NCBI RefSeq assembly: GCF_029968095.1
Contig: NZ_JASCIR010000040.1
Coordinates: 1-39,155 of the forward strand
Length of the DNA: 39,155 nt
Direction of reading: 5' to 3'
Origin: Streptomyces solicavernae
GTDB taxonomy: Bacteria > Actinomycetota > Actinomycetes > Streptomycetales > Streptomycetaceae
Under the pieces are notes generated by a model that saw only the letters and a list, made by a program, of their open reading frames with translations, was not told where the DNA came from and did not search any database. The position numbers and the translations under genes were made by a program. Shown one piece after another: positions 37,003-39,155 of the stretch (its first letter is position 1; each line of letters begins with the position of its first letter).

Positions 37003-39072
37003 ATGGCACAGCCCAGCACCACCGCCGAGAAGAAGGAGTGGCCCCCGCTGGTCGCCGCCGGCTTCTACGGCGTGGGAGTCGCCATCATCGCCATCGCTGC
37101 CGCACGCCTGCTCAACATCCCCCAACTGGCCACCTACGGCCTGGCCGTCGCGCTCGCCGTCCTCCTCATCGGAGGAGGCGCCGGCTACCTCGTCGACCGC
37201 CGCGCCCGCCCTGTACGCAACCTGCACGCCGCCCTGCTCCCCAAGTTCGGCCCGGAGTTCCAGCGGGACGCGATCAAGGTGGGCAAGTACCGGTCCGGGC
37301 GGCCCACCCGGGTCGTCATCGAGTACCCGAGTGTCTTTAACGAACGCGAAGAGAAGGCCCGCAAGGAGGTCCGCGACATCATCGCCGCGCGCCTCGGCGG
37401 GGCTGGTGACGCGACATGGGACACCGTCAGGCGCCGCCTTGTCGTGACGCTCGACAACGTGGCGGCGACACCGCTGATCCACGACAGCGACAGCCCCACG
37501 ACAGACGTCCTCGACGACACGCCCTCCCGGGCCGCGACACGGGACCGTGCGACAGGTGTCCTGCAGAACGTCCTCGGCGCGACAGCGAAGGTCGACGTCG
37601 AGTTCCATGACGACGGCGACGGCGACAGTGAGCACCTGCCTGTCGGCGTCACCGTCAGGTACCCGGCGACGCGACACGACGTCTCCCCGCGCTTCCGGCA
37701 GGCCGTCCTCACGCAGGTCGATTCCAAAGTCGACAATGAAACCGGCGCCTGGCGCGATATCTGGGACCTGAAAAACAATGTCGTCAAATTCCAGCCCCGC
37801 CCGGCATTCCCGAGGAATGCCCCCTATCCGCTGGACCGCCCACTCCAGAAGAACGCCCTGCCGTACGCGGTGAACGAGAACGAGGTTCAGGAATGGGTGC
37901 TCGGCAGCAGGCACCCGCACAAACTGGTTGTCGGTCCGACGGGTAGTGGAAAGACCGTCCTCATCCGGAACCTTGCCATCTCGGCGGCCATGCAGGGAAT
38001 CCCGGTCGTGCTCTGCGACCCGAAGCGCATTGAGTACCGCGAGCTCGCCACCTTCCCTGGCATCCTTCTCGTGACCCGTATTCAGGACATCAGCTACGCG
38101 ATCCTCCAGGCATCTGACCTGATGCACGAGCGCTATAACCTGATTGAGGCGGGCCTTGTAGAGGAAGGCACTTTCAACAAGATCCTCGTGATCGTCGACG
38201 AGTTCATCATCTTCAAGGACCTTGTTAACAAGGAGTGGAAGGCCGGATTCGCGGAGGACGAAACCGGCAAGCCCAAGCCCCGCAAGGGAGAGGACCCGTC
38301 CATCGACGCGCTCTCCAACATGGGCTACCTCGCTCGCTCCGCCGACGTGCACCTCGTCATCGGCATGCAGCGGCCCGATGCCGCGATCCTCACCGGTCCG
38401 CTGCGCGACCAGCTCCGCAAGCGCACGGCCCTCGACCAGCACTCCGTCGAGACCGCCAAGATGATGTGGGGCGACGGCCGCATGGGCACCACCCTGCCCA
38501 GCATCCAGGGCCGCGGCCTCTCGGAGACCGGCAGCGGCCCCGAGGAGATCCAGGTCCTGCGCTGCCTGCCGCCAGGCACCAAGGGACACAACACGCACGA
38601 TGCCGTCATGTGGGAAGAAGTGACGCGCCGGGCCAGCGACCCCGCGCTGTGGCAGGACGTCGAGCTGCCCCCCTTCTTCGAGGAGCTGGAGGAGCGGCGC
38701 CTGAACGCCATCGAGGCCATCAAGGCGCGTTACGGAGGTCAGCAACTGCCCGGCGTCTCCATGGACAAGCCGGCGCTCGACGCTGCGCCAGAGCCGGACG
38801 ACGTGGTGGAAGAGCCCGCGGCACCGGCCCCGGGCGTGGCCGATGAGCCGCAGTCCACGCTGGAGCAGGTGAGCCCGTACGAGCTCCAGGCCGGGGACCA
38901 GATCATGGTGGAGGACGACACCGGCATCCCCGAGATCGTGGAAGTCACCGACATCCACTTCGGCGCCGAGGACGGTGAGGAGACCATCACGGTCGACTAC
39001 GATTCCACCGAGAACTCGACCAAGGGCGTGCTGCACCTCGACCCGGACACCGACGTGGACCGCTGCGGATAA
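37003..39072 (+). CDS. FtsK/TraB/TcpA-type DNA translocase
   Basis: A 689-aa protein. Residues about 17-65 are two hydrophobic segments (LVAAGFYGVGVAIIAIAAAR and LAVALAVLLIGGGAGYLV). Residues about 295-560 form the RecA-like motor: Walker A LVVGPTGSGKTVLI near 310, a strand PVVLCDPKRIEYRELATFPG, and Walker B ILVIVDEFIIF near 395; later comes VHLVIGMQRPDA. This matches TraB/TcpA/FtsK-type proteins that move double-stranded or processed DNA in conjugation. The C-terminal 100 residues are acidic and no gamma-like wHTH is obvious. GAGGAGAGG precedes the ATG. The GCGACA cluster 2 lies within its gene. It probably serves as coupling ATPase for the T4SS. Confidence 0.8.
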   Translation: MAQPSTTAEKKEWPPLVAAGFYGVGVAIIAIAAARLLNIPQLATYGLAVALAVLLIGGGAGYLVDRRARPVRNLHAALLPKFGPEFQRDAIKVGKYRSGRPTRVVIEYPSVFNEREEKARKEVRDIIAARLGGAGDATWDTVRRRLVVTLDNVAATPLIHDSDSPTTDVLDDTPSRAATRDRATGVLQNVLGATAKVDVEFHDDGDGDSEHLPVGVTVRYPATRHDVSPRFRQAVLTQVDSKVDNETGAWRDIWDLKNNVVKFQPRPAFPRNAPYPLDRPLQKNALPYAVNENEVQEWVLGSRHPHKLVVGPTGSGKTVLIRNLAISAAMQGIPVVLCDPKRIEYRELATFPGILLVTRIQDISYAILQASDLMHERYNLIEAGLVEEGTFNKILVIVDEFIIFKDLVNKEWKAGFAEDETGKPKPRKGEDPSIDALSNMGYLARSADVHLVIGMQRPDAAILTGPLRDQLRKRTALDQHSVETAKMMWGDGRMGTTLPSIQGRGLSETGSGPEEIQVLRCLPPGTKGHNTHDAVMWEEVTRRASDPALWQDVELPPFFEELEERRLNAIEAIKARYGGQQLPGVSMDKPALDAAPEPDDVVEEPAAPAPGVADEPQSTLEQVSPYELQAGDQIMVEDDTGIPEIVEVTDIHFGAEDGEETITVDYDSTENSTKGVLHLDPDTDVDRCG
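37411..37676 (+). repeat. CGACA/GCGACA array, cluster 2
   Basis: About a dozen CGACA, most of them GCGACA, lie in 266 bp on the plus strand inside the translocase gene, against one TGTCG. They occur in more than one reading frame, as in cluster 1. Together the clusters span 1.6 kb with all motifs pointing the same way. Confidence 0.6.
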
Positions 39073-39096
39073 CCACCCACCAACGCCTGCGAGTTG

Positions 39097-39123
39097 ACGG
39101 CCGGAGCCACAGGCTCCGGCCGT
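39097..39123 (+). terminator. Terminator after the translocase gene
   Basis: ACGGCCGGAGCC and GGCTCCGGCCGT form a perfect 12-bp stem with loop ACA, 24 bp beyond the stop. Confidence 0.8.
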
Positions 39124-39140
39124 TGCCGTATCCGAAGCCG

Positions 39141-39155
39141 CCCCGTACGGCGGGG
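39141..39155. repeat. Small terminal palindrome at the right end
   Basis: The last 15 bases, CCCCGTACGGCGGGG, fold as CCCCG/CGGGG around a 5-nt loop. Streptomyces telomeres often begin with a similar short terminal palindrome (CCCGC-GGA-GCGGG). If the window ends at a true telomere this would be it. The match could be chance in G+C-rich DNA. Confidence 0.25.

Noticed and set aside
36073..37676. GCGACA arrays as simple protein repeats
   Set aside because: The motif occurs in all three codon phases and crosses two different genes, so an amino-acid repeat does not explain it.
36973..39036. Minus-strand open frame of 687 codons
   Set aside because: Shadow of the translocase gene.
1..39155. CRISPR array
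   Set aside because: No regular repeat-spacer pattern with constant spacing was seen; the GCGACA repeats are too short and irregular.
1..39155. tRNA, rRNA, transposase, integrase, relaxase
   Set aside because: None recognised from either strand. A tRNA could be missed by eye, but no cloverleaf arms were noticed.

Overview
The window reads as part or all of an accessory replicon from a Streptomyces-like actinomycete, most likely a linear plasmid. The evidence for the host is the very high G+C content with G/C-rich third codon positions, GTG/TTG starts, tightly overlapping genes (ATGA, GTGA, TGATG) and several families typical of streptomycete plasmids (DUF2637 membrane protein, short zinc-finger proteins, ParA/ParB pairs). 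No rRNA, tRNA, transposase, integrase or relaxase was recognised. A linear form is suggested by a telomere-style hairpin at the extreme left end, by a possible tap/tpg-like gene pair, and more weakly by a small palindrome at the right end. I infer linearity; the window does not prove it.

Layout. 1-647: non-coding left end with a GCTCCGC-loop hairpin, two 33-bp hyphenated palindromes and two 20-bp direct repeats. 648-1801: two overlapping winged-helix, RepL-like replication proteins. 1907-7302: plasmid accessory genes (nucleoside-deoxyribosyltransferase-like protein, HTH protein, DUF2637 membrane protein, zinc-finger proteins). 7561-11974 (minus): the replication block, made of a wHTH protein, a DnaB helicase fused to a Tap-like domain, and a Tpg-like HTH protein. 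12304-18027: mixed cargo, including a ribbon-helix-helix protein, a class IV aminotransferase, an HTH/FGE-like fusion and a CoiA-like nuclease. 18117-20620: parA-parB with three parS-like palindromes, two of them inside parB. 20762-27466 (minus): small membrane, nuclease-like and RNA-related proteins (Rv2179c-type exonuclease, NERD, ASCH, HicB-like HTH). 27480-35037 (minus): a streamlined type IV secretion operon (VirB2-, VirB3/TcpE-, VirB4-, VirB6- and VirB8-like proteins, then a transglycosylase/NlpC hydrolase). 35253-39072 (plus): a second ParA, an RHH partner and an FtsK/TraB/TcpA-type DNA translocase, crossed by dense one-strand GCGACA repeats.

How it may work together. The RepL-like proteins and the DnaB fusion would start internal replication. 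The Tap-like C-terminus and the downstream Tpg-like protein would patch the ends if the replicon is linear. The two ParA systems would stabilise it. The T4SS and the translocase would move it, possibly using the GCGACA arrays as polar loading or recognition sites. Two families of shared upstream elements tie scattered genes together: (i) three sigma-70-like promoters whose spacer carries the operator GTTCAG-CGS-CTGAAC, and (ii) seven copies of CTGCCCAACA (minus strand), six of them just upstream of minus-strand genes. Both look like plasmid-wide regulatory circuits. All family assignments come from reading motifs; no database search was possible.
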